Positions 7,110 to 17,400 of a stretch of DNA of 24,096 nucleotides are shown piece by piece. The notes under the pieces are model-generated. The model saw only the letters and a program-made list of their open reading frames with translations, searched no databases and was not told the origin of the DNA. The position numbers were made by a program, and so were the translations under genes. This stretch comes from Lentzea sp. (GTDB lineage: Bacteria; Actinomycetota; Actinomycetes; Mycobacteriales; Pseudonocardiaceae), in the NCBI GenBank assembly GCA_030146905.1, contig JASLAV010001070.1, forward strand, positions 1 to 24,096, given 5' to 3'. The first letter of the stretch is position 1, and the number at the start of each line of letters is the position of its first letter.

Positions 7110-7454
7110 GGCTCTGAACGGTCATTGCAGAAGATCGCTGTCGATCACGTCGGCGGCTCGCCTGGGGGGCGATGATGCGACCAATCAGCTGTGCGCCGGA
7201 TCCGGGGGGACCAGTGTCTCTCTTCCAGGCACTTCTGTGGTGCCGAGAACCGGTCCACCTCTGAAAACGTGCCGTAACGCGATCACGCATTCGGCACCGT
7301 CCGACGCCATCGCAGCGTAGTGACGCCGGGATCGCACGCACATCGCCATCTCGTCGCGCACCGGTCTGGCCGGGAGGCGTGATCTGGCCTGTCCTGCCCA
7401 CGAACGCGCCGGGACCACGAGCCGTTTCCGACTCGACACCTGAGGAATCACGCC

Positions 7455-7724
7455 ATGGGATCCGAACAGCCCCATCCGCCCGTTGACCTGCTGGAGATGG
7501 TCGTCACCGTGTTCCGGGCGGTGCTGGACAACGAGGACGTCGACGCGGACACGGACTTCTTCGAGGCCGGCGGGAACTCCATCCTCGCGGCGCGCGCTGT
7601 AACCCGTGTGCAGGACCAGTCCGGTGCCGCGGTGACGTTCCGCGACATCCTGTTCGCCCGAACCGCCGGGGAACTCGCCGCGAAGATCGAGGACAAGGGT
7701 CCGCGTGGCTCCCGCGCGGTGTGA
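7455..7724 (+). CDS. Free-standing peptidyl carrier protein
   Basis: The 89-residue product is a single carrier domain. Its phosphopantetheine site is Ser42 in FFEAGGNSILAAR. Flanking helices carry the usual pattern, with DADTDFFEAGG before the site and a hydrophobic VTFRDILFARTAGELA after it. A separate PCP usually holds one amino acid, loaded by a separate A domain, so that it can be modified or passed in trans. The obvious loader is the free A domain at 21559-23091, and the obvious recipient is the free C domain immediately downstream. ATG at 7455 has GAGGAA seven bases upstream. The gene overlaps the C-domain gene by 20 bases. It is the first gene of the rightward operon. An acyl carrier role is less likely because GGNS is typical of PCPs. 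Confidence 0.93.
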   Translation: MGSEQPHPPVDLLEMVVTVFRAVLDNEDVDADTDFFEAGGNSILAARAVTRVQDQSGAAVTFRDILFARTAGELAAKIEDKGPRGSRAV

Positions 7725-8958
7725 CATCCGTCCGACCACGCTGGGCCAGTCGTCGGTGTGGTTCGCCGCGCAGTACCACGGTGAAAGCAGCGCGTACAAC
7801 GTCACGACGGTCGTCGACATCGACGGCGAACTGCCGCGTTGGCGGGTAGAAGAGGCTTATCGCCTGCTCGTCGAGGTCACACCTACGCTCCGGTTCCGCA
7901 TGGGACTGGGCGGGAGCGGCGACGTGGTCCAGTGGCTCGACCCCGCCGAGGCGCGGGTCGAGTGGGTGGAACCGGCACCGGGCGCCGAGGTGGACGAGGT
8001 GCTGCGGGACGCGGTCAGCCGGCCGTTCGAGGCCGATGGCGGTGTGCTGCACCGGATCGTCGCGGCGAGGTTGTCCGCGTCGAGGACCAGAGTGAGTCTC
8101 TCGGTGCACCACGTGCTCATGGACGGTCGTAGCAAAACTCTGCTGACCGAGAGATTTCTCGCCTGCCTCGACGGGAGTGTGGACGCGCAGAAACCGGAGG
8201 ACTACCTCGACCTGGTCGAACGCGTCCGAGCGGTCGAGGCGGGCGCAGTGGAGCGCGACCTGGGTTACTGGACCGCCCGGCTCGCGTCGGTGATCGGCCA
8301 GGAGACGGTCGCCACCGCAGCTCAAGCCGCGCAGCCGGTCCGCGGGCACCTGTCACAGCGGTTGCGTGAAGACCTGTCCGCCGACTGCGTCGCACGCTTC
8401 CGCCGGATCGCCAAGGAAGCCGGCACCGGTCTGTTCCCGGTCCTCTTCGGATCGATCCACCGCGTGCTCGGGGTGATGGGCCGCCGTGCGTCGGTCGTCT
8501 GCACAGCCGCATCCGTGCGGCCCCGCGACGGCTTCGGGGGAGAGGTGCTGGGGTGTTTCGTCAACCAGGTGCCGCTCGTCTGCGCACACCGCGCCGACGA
8601 CACGCTGGCCGAACTGGTGGCGGTGGAAGCGCCCGGCTGGCGGGAGGACCTGCGTCGCCGCCACGTTCCGCTGATGGTGATCGTCAACGCTCTGCCGCGG
8701 CCGGTGCCCAGGCTGGACCGGATCTTCACCTCCTACCTCGACATGGAGGGAACTCTCAAGTGGCAGCACGGTCATCTCTCCGCGACGTGCGACCTGTTCA
8801 ACGTCTACCACGAGACGAAGACCGACCTCACGGTCCGGTTCGTGCCGCACGACGGGCGAATCGGTTGCGACATCGAATGGTCCGACAACACGACACCGGA
8901 ACTGGGGCGGGAGTTCGCCGCGGTCCTCCGGTCGCTGTTGGCGGGGGAGATCTCATGA
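7705..8958 (+). CDS. Free-standing NRPS condensation domain
   Basis: This is a single 417-residue C domain with an intact active-site motif HHVLMDG (His135, His136, Asp140). It also has the later structural motif LGCFVNQVPLV, which corresponds to the VGxFVNT block. The N-terminal TTLGQSSVWFAAQY corresponds to motif C1. No A or T domain is attached. Such proteins join a carrier-bound acyl or aminoacyl group to an amine or hydroxyl held on another carrier or free in solution, or release a chain. The bridge and latch region is divergent (RRRHVPLMVIVNALP replaces the usual HQDVPFE block). GTG at 7705, with AAGGG five bases upstream, overlaps the PCP gene by 20 bases. Its stop overlaps the next start as ATGA. 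The coupling suggests that PCP, C domain and LanB-like protein are made in fixed ratio and work together. Confidence 0.92.
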   Translation: MAPARCDIRPTTLGQSSVWFAAQYHGESSAYNVTTVVDIDGELPRWRVEEAYRLLVEVTPTLRFRMGLGGSGDVVQWLDPAEARVEWVEPAPGAEVDEVLRDAVSRPFEADGGVLHRIVAARLSASRTRVSLSVHHVLMDGRSKTLLTERFLACLDGSVDAQKPEDYLDLVERVRAVEAGAVERDLGYWTARLASVIGQETVATAAQAAQPVRGHLSQRLREDLSADCVARFRRIAKEAGTGLFPVLFGSIHRVLGVMGRRASVVCTAASVRPRDGFGGEVLGCFVNQVPLVCAHRADDTLAELVAVEAPGWREDLRRRHVPLMVIVNALPRPVPRLDRIFTSYLDMEGTLKWQHGHLSATCDLFNVYHETKTDLTVRFVPHDGRIGCDIEWSDNTTPELGREFAAVLRSLLAGEIS

Positions 8959-11273
8959 CCACGCCTGATCACCTGGTTCCGCTGGGCGATTCCTCGTGGC
9001 AGCTGTGGCGGCTCGTCGCCGTGCGCAGCGCGGGCTTTCCCGTCGACCTGGTGCTGGCGCTGACGGATCACCGGTTGGCAGAGTTCGCGGACGGCGAGGA
9101 CGCTTCCACCGAGCTGTCCCAGGCCTATCGCGATGCATACGCGGACGCCACCGACAGCGTGTCACGCGCGTTGACCGGAATCGCCGCGGATCCGTCGTTC
9201 CGCGAAGCCATCGCGTGGCAGAGTCCACACCTGCTGAGCACGTGCGTCGACAAGCTGACGTCACCCGCCGCGGGTGCGGCCAACTCCAAGTGGCGCCAAC
9301 GACTTCTCACGACCGCCAGCTACGTCCAGCGCTATGCGGTGAAGAACGACTCGATCGGCTTCTTCGGGCCGATCGCCTGGGCCACGGTGACGGACAGCGC
9401 ACCTGCATTGACAGTCCACATCGGACAAGAATTGCTGGCGCGCAGGACCGTGTACTTCGAATGGTGGGCGATCGACGCCGTGGCACGGGCCATGTCGGAC
9501 GATCCTGCCGGCTGGCCGAGGTGGCACCTGAGAAGCGCGCCGCAGAACCGGCTTTGTGACCGGACGCTCATCACCTCGAACGGAAAGCACCTGGCGCTCA
9601 CGGAAGAGGAAGCGCTCCTGCTCCGCGAGTGCGACGGCCGACGATCGCTGAAAACGATCCAGCGAGAGTTCGCGTCGGAGCTGGATCTCATTCCCGCCGC
9701 GCTGTCCCTCGCGGAGCGCGGCCTCCTGCTCCACGACCTGGACGTGCCGGTTTCGGCCACGCCGGAGGACGCACTCGCCGCGTTGCTGGCGCTGCAACCC
9801 GACCACCCGCACGCGGAGGAACGCCGCTCCGCGCTGGACGAACTGCTCGAACTGCGCTCCGCGGTGGCGGACGCGGCAGGTGACGCCGATCGCGTCATAA
9901 CCGCACTCGACGCACTGGGCACGGCGTTCGAGCGGATCTCGGGCGAGCTGCCCACCCGTCGTCCCGGACAGCACTACGCGGGCCGGACCGTCGTGTACGA
10001 GGACACGACCCGGGACATGACGATCGAGCTGGGACAGCCGGTCGTCGACTTCCTCGCGGAACCGCTGGAACTGCTGCTCATCGCGGCCCGGTGGCTGAGC
10101 TGTCGGGCGGCCGAGCTGTTCGACGCGCGGTTCAGCGACATCTTCGACCGGCTCTGTGCGCGCACCGGCAAGGATCACGTGCCGCTCGCTTCCTTGTACT
10201 CGGCGGCGACACCGGATCTCTTCTTCTCGATGCGGGAACCGCCTCCGCTCGTCGACACACTGGTCCGGGAGTTCGGCGACAAGTGGTCCAAAGTGCTCGC
10301 GGTCGACGAACTGAGCACGCGGCATCACGTGCAAGCAGCCGACATCAAGGCCGTCGTGGAGGCGGAGTTCGCCTCCGGCGACGTGCCCTGGTCGTCCGCG
10401 GTGCACCACTCACCGGACCTCATGCTCGTCGCGGACTCTCCGGAGGCGGTGAACAGAGGCGACTTCCTCGCGGTGCTCGGCGAGCTCCACGTCGCCGTGA
10501 ACACGATGGAGTCACGGCTGTTCGTCGCCCAGGCCGAGGACCAGGCGGGGCTGTTGCGCGCGGCCGAGCACGACCACGGTGACCGGCGGGTGGTCAGCCT
10601 GCCCTCCAAGGAGTCCTCCCAGGTCAACTCGAGGACGTACCCGGCGGCCTTGTTGTCGAGCCGGTTCACCTACTGGTCGCAGCATCCCGATCCCTCCGTG
10701 TCGCCGGGCCGGATCGTCCCGGCGGGCGCGCTGCGCGTCGTGCGGGAGGGAACGCGGCTCGTCGTCCGATCCGATGTGGACGGTCGCAGGTTCGAACTGG
10801 TCGAGATGTTCGGCGAGGCGATGTCGGGTGCCGTGCTGAACAGCTTCCGGATGCTGCCCTCCGCCCCGCACCGGCCGCGGGTCAGCATCGACCGCCTCGT
10901 CGTGAGCCGCGAGTCGTGGACGTTCGACGCACTCGACCTGACGTGGGCGGCGCTCGGGGACGCGGCCGCGCGGCACCACGCCGCCTGGTCGTGGCGTCGG
11001 ACTCATCGCCTGCCGGAGCGCGGCTTCTACCGGGTGCCGGTGGAGGACAAGCCGATCTACCTCGACTTCGGTTCACCAGTCCTGGTCGATCTGTTCGCAC
11101 GAGCGCTGCGCAGAACGGTGCGGGCGGACGTCGGGACCACGGTGACGTTCAGCGAGATGTTGCCCGATCTGGACGGCACGTGGCTGCGGGACTCCCGTGG
11201 ACGTCGCTACACGTCCGAGTTCCGTCTGGTCCTCGTCGACCCGCTCGGCCTACCCGCCGATTCCGCGACCTGA
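8955..11273 (+). CDS. LanB-type dehydratase homologue, glutamylation-domain only
   Basis: The 772-residue product resembles the N-terminal lantibiotic dehydratase domain. Support comes from an N-terminal WRLVAVRSAGFPVDLVL block, a RYAVKNDSIGFFGP block (126-139) where classical LanB proteins have R-x-TPFG-F, and a C-terminal block TVTFSEMLPDLDG then GRRYTSEFRLVLVDP. In LanB enzymes this domain uses glutamyl-tRNA(Glu) to glutamylate Ser/Thr, and a separate C-terminal domain eliminates glutamate. Related PEARL proteins use aminoacyl-tRNA to form amide bonds. Here the protein ends where the first domain ends, and no SpaB_C elimination domain is visible in this gene or elsewhere in the window. No precursor peptide, cyclase or protease gene is seen either. 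ATG at 8955 has GGGGGAG five bases upstream and overlaps the C-domain stop (ATGA). The NRPS follows 18 bases later. The open frame extends back to 8553 only inside the C-domain gene. The substrate is unknown; a carrier-bound amino acid or peptide is the working guess. Confidence 0.85.
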   Translation: MTTPDHLVPLGDSSWQLWRLVAVRSAGFPVDLVLALTDHRLAEFADGEDASTELSQAYRDAYADATDSVSRALTGIAADPSFREAIAWQSPHLLSTCVDKLTSPAAGAANSKWRQRLLTTASYVQRYAVKNDSIGFFGPIAWATVTDSAPALTVHIGQELLARRTVYFEWWAIDAVARAMSDDPAGWPRWHLRSAPQNRLCDRTLITSNGKHLALTEEEALLLRECDGRRSLKTIQREFASELDLIPAALSLAERGLLLHDLDVPVSATPEDALAALLALQPDHPHAEERRSALDELLELRSAVADAAGDADRVITALDALGTAFERISGELPTRRPGQHYAGRTVVYEDTTRDMTIELGQPVVDFLAEPLELLLIAARWLSCRAAELFDARFSDIFDRLCARTGKDHVPLASLYSAATPDLFFSMREPPPLVDTLVREFGDKWSKVLAVDELSTRHHVQAADIKAVVEAEFASGDVPWSSAVHHSPDLMLVADSPEAVNRGDFLAVLGELHVAVNTMESRLFVAQAEDQAGLLRAAEHDHGDRRVVSLPSKESSQVNSRTYPAALLSSRFTYWSQHPDPSVSPGRIVPAGALRVVREGTRLVVRSDVDGRRFELVEMFGEAMSGAVLNSFRMLPSAPHRPRVSIDRLVVSRESWTFDALDLTWAALGDAAARHHAAWSWRRTHRLPERGFYRVPVEDKPIYLDFGSPVLVDLFARALRRTVRADVGTTVTFSEMLPDLDGTWLRDSRGRRYTSEFRLVLVDPLGLPADSAT

Positions 11274-11291
11274 GCGAAAGGATCACGAACA

Positions 11292-14200
11292 GTGGTTCCG
11301 TTGTCCAACGCCCAGCAACAACTGTGGTTCCTGCACCGGCTGGAAGGCCCGTCACCCACCTACAACCTCCCGGTGCGGTTGCGCTTCGACGGACCGCTCG
11401 ACGACGTCGCGCTGTGCGCCGCCGTGGGCGACGTGGTCACCCGGCACGAGGTGCTGCGCACCGTGTTCCCGGAACTGGACGGCCTCCCGCACCAGCGGGT
11501 GGTGCCACAGGACGAGGTCGGGCCGCTGGTGGTGCGGGAGACCGTGGCGGCAGCGGAGCTCGACGACAGGATCGCGGTCGTCTCGCGGCAGCCCTTCGAC
11601 CTCACCGACGACCTGCCGTTGCGCGGATGGCTCTTCAACACCGGCGACACCGGCCACGTGCTCTTGCTGGTGCTGCACCACATCGCCGCCGACGGGTCCT
11701 CACTCGCTCCTCTGGTCGACGACGTCTGCACAGCCTATGAAGCCCGGCGCACGGCGACGAAGCCGAACTGGCGACCGCTACCCGCCCAGTACGCCGACCA
11801 CGTCCGCCGGCAGCGCGATCGGCTGGGCACCGCCGACGCCCCCACAGATCTCGCGGCTGCGCAGTTGGCGTTCTGGGAACAAGAACTCGCGGGACTGCCG
11901 GACGAAGTGGCACTGCCCACCGATCGGCCGCGTCGGGACGCACCGACCTATCACGGCAGTGCTGTGCGCTTCCCGATCGAAACCCACGTGCAACGCGAAC
12001 TCGCTTCGATCGCACGGCAGGCGCGGGCGACGTTGTCGATGGTGTTGCAGGCCGCGGTCGCGGTCCTGCTCACGAAGGTGGGGGCTGGCACCGACGTGCC
12101 GCTGGGAACGGCGGTGGCCGGCCGCGGTGACGGCAGTGCGGACGCGCTGGTCGGCCTGTTCGCGAACACCGTCGTGCTGCGCACCAGCACCGAGGGCAAC
12201 CTGCCCTTCCTGAACCTGGTCGAACGGGTGCGCGACACCGCGCTCTCCGCATACGCACACCAGGACGTGCCCTTCTCGCGCGTCGTCGAAGTGGTGAACC
12301 CTCCACGGCTACCAGGCAGGAACCCGTTGTTCCAGATCGGGTTCGGAGTGGAGGAGACCTTCACGACGACCCGGGAGCTTCCCGGTCTCCTCGTGTCGGT
12401 GGACGAGGTGGTGACGCACACGTCCAAGTTCGACCTGCACTTCGGGTTCACCAGGACGCCCGGTCCGGACGCGGTGCGGATCGGCGGACTGCTCACCTAC
12501 AGCACGGACCTGTTCGACCACCACACCGCCGAAATGCTCGCCGAACGACTCTTGCTGGTGCTCGCCGCCGTCACGGCCGATCCGCTCGTCCGGGTGGACT
12601 CGGTGAACGTGCTCACCGAGACCGAGCGCCACACCACCCTGGTCGAGTGGAACGACACCGCGCGGCCTGCCAGGCGAGCCGCCGCGTCCATCCCGGAGGC
12701 CTTCCGCGCCCAGGCGAGGAGGGCTCCTGACGCGGTCGCGATCAGCGGCGCAGGCGACGTGGTCACCTACCGGGAACTCGACGAGCGCAGCGACCGGCTC
12801 GCTCGCCACCTGATGGGCCTCGGCGTCGGTGCGGAGTCGGCGGTCGCACTGTGCCTCGACCGCTCCGCTGAACTGGTCGTCGCGATGCTGGCGGTGCTGA
12901 AGGCCGGCGGTGTCTGCGTTCCACTGCACGACGCGCACCCGCTCGACCGGCTGCAACGGGCGGTCGAGGACGCCGGGGTGGGTGTGCTGATCGCCGACGA
13001 ACGCGGCCGCGCCCGCGGGTTGGCGGAAGTCGAGCACGTCGTGATGGTGGACGAGGAGTTCGCGGGCCCGCCGGAACGTCCCGGCGCCGAGCCCGATCGT
13101 GACCAGCTCGCCTGCGTGATGTTCACGTCCGGCTCGACGGGGACTCCCAAAGGTGTCGCGGTCACGCACCGGGACGTGCTGTCCCTCGTGGACGACAGTC
13201 TCTTCGCCGACGGCCGCCACGACACCGTGCTGATGCTGGCACCGCACGCGTTCGACGTGTCGATCTACGAGCTGTGGGCGCCGCTGCTCAACGGCGGTCG
13301 TGTGGTGCTCGCTCCGCCCGGAGAATTCGACGTCGAGACGCTGGAGCGGCTGATCACGGGCGAGGCGGTCACCGCTGTGCACCTGACCGCCGGTCTGTTC
13401 CGGGTGGTGGGGGAGGAGTCACCGGAGATCTTCGCCCCTGTTCGCGTGGTCATGACCGGCGGCGACGTGGTGTCACCGGTGGCATTGCGCCAAGTGCGGG
13501 ACGCTTGCCCGGACGTGGTGATACGGGTGATGTACGGGCCGACCGAGACGACGCTGTTCGCCACGAGTTTCGAGGTGGGGCAGGAGGTCCCGTCGGGGAG
13601 CACCCCGATCGGCAGGCCGTTGGACGGCATGCGCGCCTATGTGCTCGACCACGGCCTCGCGCCCGTACCGCCGGGAACGACGGGGGAGCTCTACCTCGCG
13701 GGTGCCGGAGTGGCGAGGGGGTACCTGGGCAGGCCGGGTCTCACCGCCGAACGGTTCGTCGCGGACCCGTTCGGTCCGCCGGGCACGCGCCTGTACCGCA
13801 CCGGGGATCTCGCGCGGTGGTCGCCGGGCGGGGACCTGGAGTTCCTCGGCCGCTCCGACGACCAGGTCAAGATCCGGGGATTCCGCGTCGAGCCCGGCGA
13901 GGTCGAAGCCGTGCTGGCGGGACACGAGGACGTCGTCCAAGCCGTGGTCGTCGCCCGGCGGCAGCCCGGTGCCGGCATCGCGCTGGCCGCCTACGTCGTC
14001 CCCGCCGGAACCGGCGTCGACACCGACGAGCTCCGGGACGACCTCAGGCGTCACGCCGGCGAGCTGCTCGCGGCGTACATGATGCCGTCGAGCATCACCT
14101 TCATCGACGCCGTACCGCTGACTCCCAACGGGAAGCTGGCTGTCGACGCGTTGCCGGCCCCCAGCGAACCGCTGCGAACCCGGCGCGCACCTTCGACACC

Positions 14201-14400
14201 CGAGGAGAAGGTCCTCTGCGACCTGTTCGCCGAACTGCTGCACAAAGCCGAGGTGGGTGTCGACGACTCGTTCTTCGAGCTCGGCGGCCACTCGCTGCTC
14301 GCGATCCGGTTCGTCAGCCGTGTCAGCGCGACACTGGGGGTGAAGCTGCGCGTCCGGGACGTGTTCGACACACCGACGGTCGCTGAGCTCGCAAGGGTTG
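11292..14400 (+). other. NRPS module 1 (C-A-T), Hpg-like specificity
   Basis: C1 covers about residues 1-450, A1 about 465-955 and T1 about 968-1035. The specificity code, read by hand against GrsA positions 235-517, is D-V-Y-H-M-G-M-L-F-K, starting at Asp655 in [10 protein letters not shown]. Hpg domains of glycopeptide and CDA synthetases read like D-I-F-H-L-G-L-L-C-K. The shared H278, G301 and L330, plus the HLTAGLF and MTGGDVV contexts, support Hpg or a close arylglycine. The hmaS-hmo-hpgT genes support it independently. Met at two positions and Phe instead of Cys near the pocket floor are unusual and may adapt it to a modified Hpg. Confidence 0.75.
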
Positions 14401-17400
14401 TGTCCACGGCACGTCCGGCTCCGCTCGGTCCGCTCGTGCGCGTCGACCTCGCGGAGAACGTGCCGTTGTCGTATGCGCAGCAACGGATCTGGTTCCTGGA
14501 CCGCATGCACAAAGCGGAACCGGTCTACAACCTGCCGCTTGGTCTGCGGCTGCGCGGCGCGCTCGACCGCGAGGCGCTGGTGGCGGCGATCGGCGATCTG
14601 GTCCTGCGGCACGAACCACTGCGCACGGTCTTCCGCGACCACGACGGCGAGTTCCGGCAACACGTCCTCGACGGACAAGCGGCCCTGCCCGTCGTCACCT
14701 TCGTCAGCACGACCGAGTCCGAGCTCGCCGAGCTCGTGCGGCAGGCGGTGAACCACCGTTTCGACCTGTCCGAGGACGTCTCGCTGCGGTGCTCGCTGTT
14801 CGAGCTCGGTCCGCGGGAGCACGTGCTCTTGCTTCTGATGCACCACGTGAGCTGCGACGGGTGGTCGATGGTTCCGTTGATGCGAGATCTCGGCACCGCA
14901 TATGAGGCGCGGCGTGACGGGCGCGGTCCGGCCTTCCCGCAACTTCCCGTGCGCTACGCCGACTACACCCGCTGGCAGCGCGACGTGCTGGGAAGTCCGT
15001 CCGAACCGGACTCCGAGATCGGCGGCCAGCTCGGGTTCTGGAAGGGCGTCCTGGCCGGTCTGCCGGACGAGATGCCGCTGCCCGCCGACCGCCCGCGGCC
15101 CGCCACCTCGTCACACCGGGGCGGCACGGTGCGGTTCCGGATCGACGAGCAGGTCCACCTCGGGCTGACGGCACTCGCCAAGACCGCCGGTGCGACCCCT
15201 TACATGGTGCTGCGGGCGTCCTTCGCCGCGATGCTGACCCGGTGGGGCGCGGGCACCGACGTCGTGCTCGGCACACCGGTCGCCGGTCGTACCGATCCGG
15301 CGCTCGCCAACCTCGTGGGCTTCTTCGTCAACACGCTGGTCATGAGGACGGACACCTCAGGTGACCCCACGTTCGCCGAGCTGCTCGACCGGGTGCGCGA
15401 CCACGACCTCGCCGCGTACGAGAACCAGGACGTGCCTTTCGAACTGCTCGTGGAGCACCTCAAGCCGCCGAGGTCCACCGCCCGGCACCCGCTCTTCCAG
15501 GTCCTCTTCGTGCTGCAGAACAACACGGCCGCCGACCTCAGCCTGCCGGGCCTCGACGTCTCGGACGAGCAGGTCGGGCTCGAGTCCGCCAAGTTCGACC
15601 TGACCGCCAGTCTGACCGAGCGTTTCGGTGCCGCCGGGAGGCCCGCTGGAGTGGACGGCGTGGTGGAGTTCAGCCGGGACCTGTTCGACAGCGCGACCGT
15701 CGACCGCCTCGTGCGGTCGTGGCTGGTGCTCCTCCGCGCGGTGGTCGCCGACCCCGCCGTCCGCGTCGAGTCCGTGCAGATCATGGATCCCGCCGAGGAA
15801 CGGCGGATGTTGATCGACTGGAACGACACCGAACACCTGCCGGTGACGTCGGCGCACCCGGCGGGACTCGTCGAGGCGCAGGTGGTTCGCACGCCGGAGG
15901 TGTCCGCCGTGCAGTGGTCTGGCGGTGAGCTGACCTATGACGAGCTCAACCGCCTGGCCAACCGCCTGGCCCACCGGCTCGTCGCGGCGGGGGTCGGGCC
16001 GGAGAGCGTGGTCGCGGTGGCGCTGCCCCGCTCGGTGGAGCTGGTGGTGTCGTTCCTCGCGGTGCTCAAGGCGGGTGGTGTGTACCTGCCGCTCGACCCC
16101 GAGTATCCGGCGTCGCGGCTCGCGTACATGATCGAGGACGCCAGTCCCGTGCTGGCGTTGACGACGACCGCTCACCGAGGTGTGGTGGCCGGTGCCGGGG
16201 GAGTGCCGGTCGTCCTGCTGGACGCGGTGCTGGAGGACACCGGCGAACCGGACCACGACCCGGCCACAGGCGCGCATCCGGACAACGCGGCCTGCCTGCT
16301 CTACACCTCCGGGTCCACCGGCCGTCCCAAGGGCGTCGTGATGCTGGCCAGGTGCATCACGAACCTCGCCATCTGGTGTGTCGACGCGATCGGCACCGGA
16401 GCCGGCGCGAGGCACGTGCAGTTCGCCGCGGTCAGCTTCGACGCTTCGGTGACCGAGATGCTGTCGGCGCTCTCCTCCGGCAAGACGCTCGTGATCCCGG
16501 ACGACGCCATCCGGCCGGACGCGGACCGGTTGGCGCGGTGGCTGCAGGACAACGAGCTCTCCGAGATCTTCGTGCCCAACCTGATGCTGGACGCGCTCGG
16601 CGAGACGGCGCACGAGCAGAGCCTCCCGCTGACCTCGCTCCGGCACGTGGTCCAGCTCGGTGAGGCACTGATCCCCAGCGGCCACGTGCGGAAGCTGTTC
16701 GCACCGGGCCTCGGACGCGTCCTGCACAACCACTACGGCCCCACCGAGACCCATGTCGCCACGTCGCACTCGCTCGCGGCCGACGCCACGGCATGGCCCA
16801 TGTCACCGCCGATCGGCAAACCGATCCACAACACACGGGTCTACGTGCTCGACCAGCGCCTGAGGCCGGTGGGCGTGAACGTCGTCGGCGAGCTCCACAT
16901 CGCCGGAGCCGGGCTGGCTCGCGGGTACCGCAACCGGCCGGACCTCACGTGCGAACGGTTCGTCGCCAACCCGTTCGGCACACCGGGCGACCGGATGTAC
17001 CGCAGCGGCGACCTGGTGCGGTGGCGGTCGGACGGCACCCTCGACTTCCTCGGCCGCGCCGACGACCAGGTCAAGATCCGCGGCTCCCGCGTGGAACCCG
17101 CCGAGGTCGAGGCCGTGATCACGCAGCACCCGGACGTCGTGCAGGCCGCCGTGATCGTTCGCGAGGACAGTCCCGGCGAGAAACGTCTCGTCGCCTATGT
17201 CGTGCCGGGCGGAGACCTGGACCCGCAGGCGCTGCGGTCCCACGTGTCGGCCGCCGTGCCGAACTACATGGTGCCGTCGGCGTTCGTCGGCATGGAGAGC
17301 CTGCCGCTGACCCCGAACGGCAAGCTCGACCGCCGCGCGCTGCCCGCACCCGAGGAATCCGGCCGCTCAGGTGGACGTGGCCCGCGCACGGCTCGCGAAG

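Larger units (their letters stand above)
6863..7454. promoter_or_regulatory. Divergent intergenic control region between the two operons
   Basis: These 592 bases separate the outward-facing mbtH and PCP genes. No coding frame here has convincing protein features. The part next to mbtH (about 6895-6985) is clearly more A/T-rich than the cluster. Two TTGAC-type boxes face away from each other near 7038 and 7080. Other structure: a CCGGATCCGG palindrome at 7198-7207, and an inverted pair GTGCCGA (7240-7246) / TCGGCAC (7291-7297) with a 44-base gap. I see no regulator gene and no clear StrR-type operator in it. The leaders would be long (about 145 bases leftward, about 340 rightward) if the two boxes are the real promoters. 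Confidence 0.6.

Noticed and set aside
7108..7320. 70-codon plus-strand frame in the intergenic region
   Set aside because: No ribosome binding site, weak third-position bias and no recognisable features. Treated as non-coding control DNA.
8553..8954. Upstream extension of the LanB-like frame
   Set aside because: It overlaps the C-domain gene out of phase, is Arg/Pro-rich, and the ATG at 8955 has a strong ribosome binding site.
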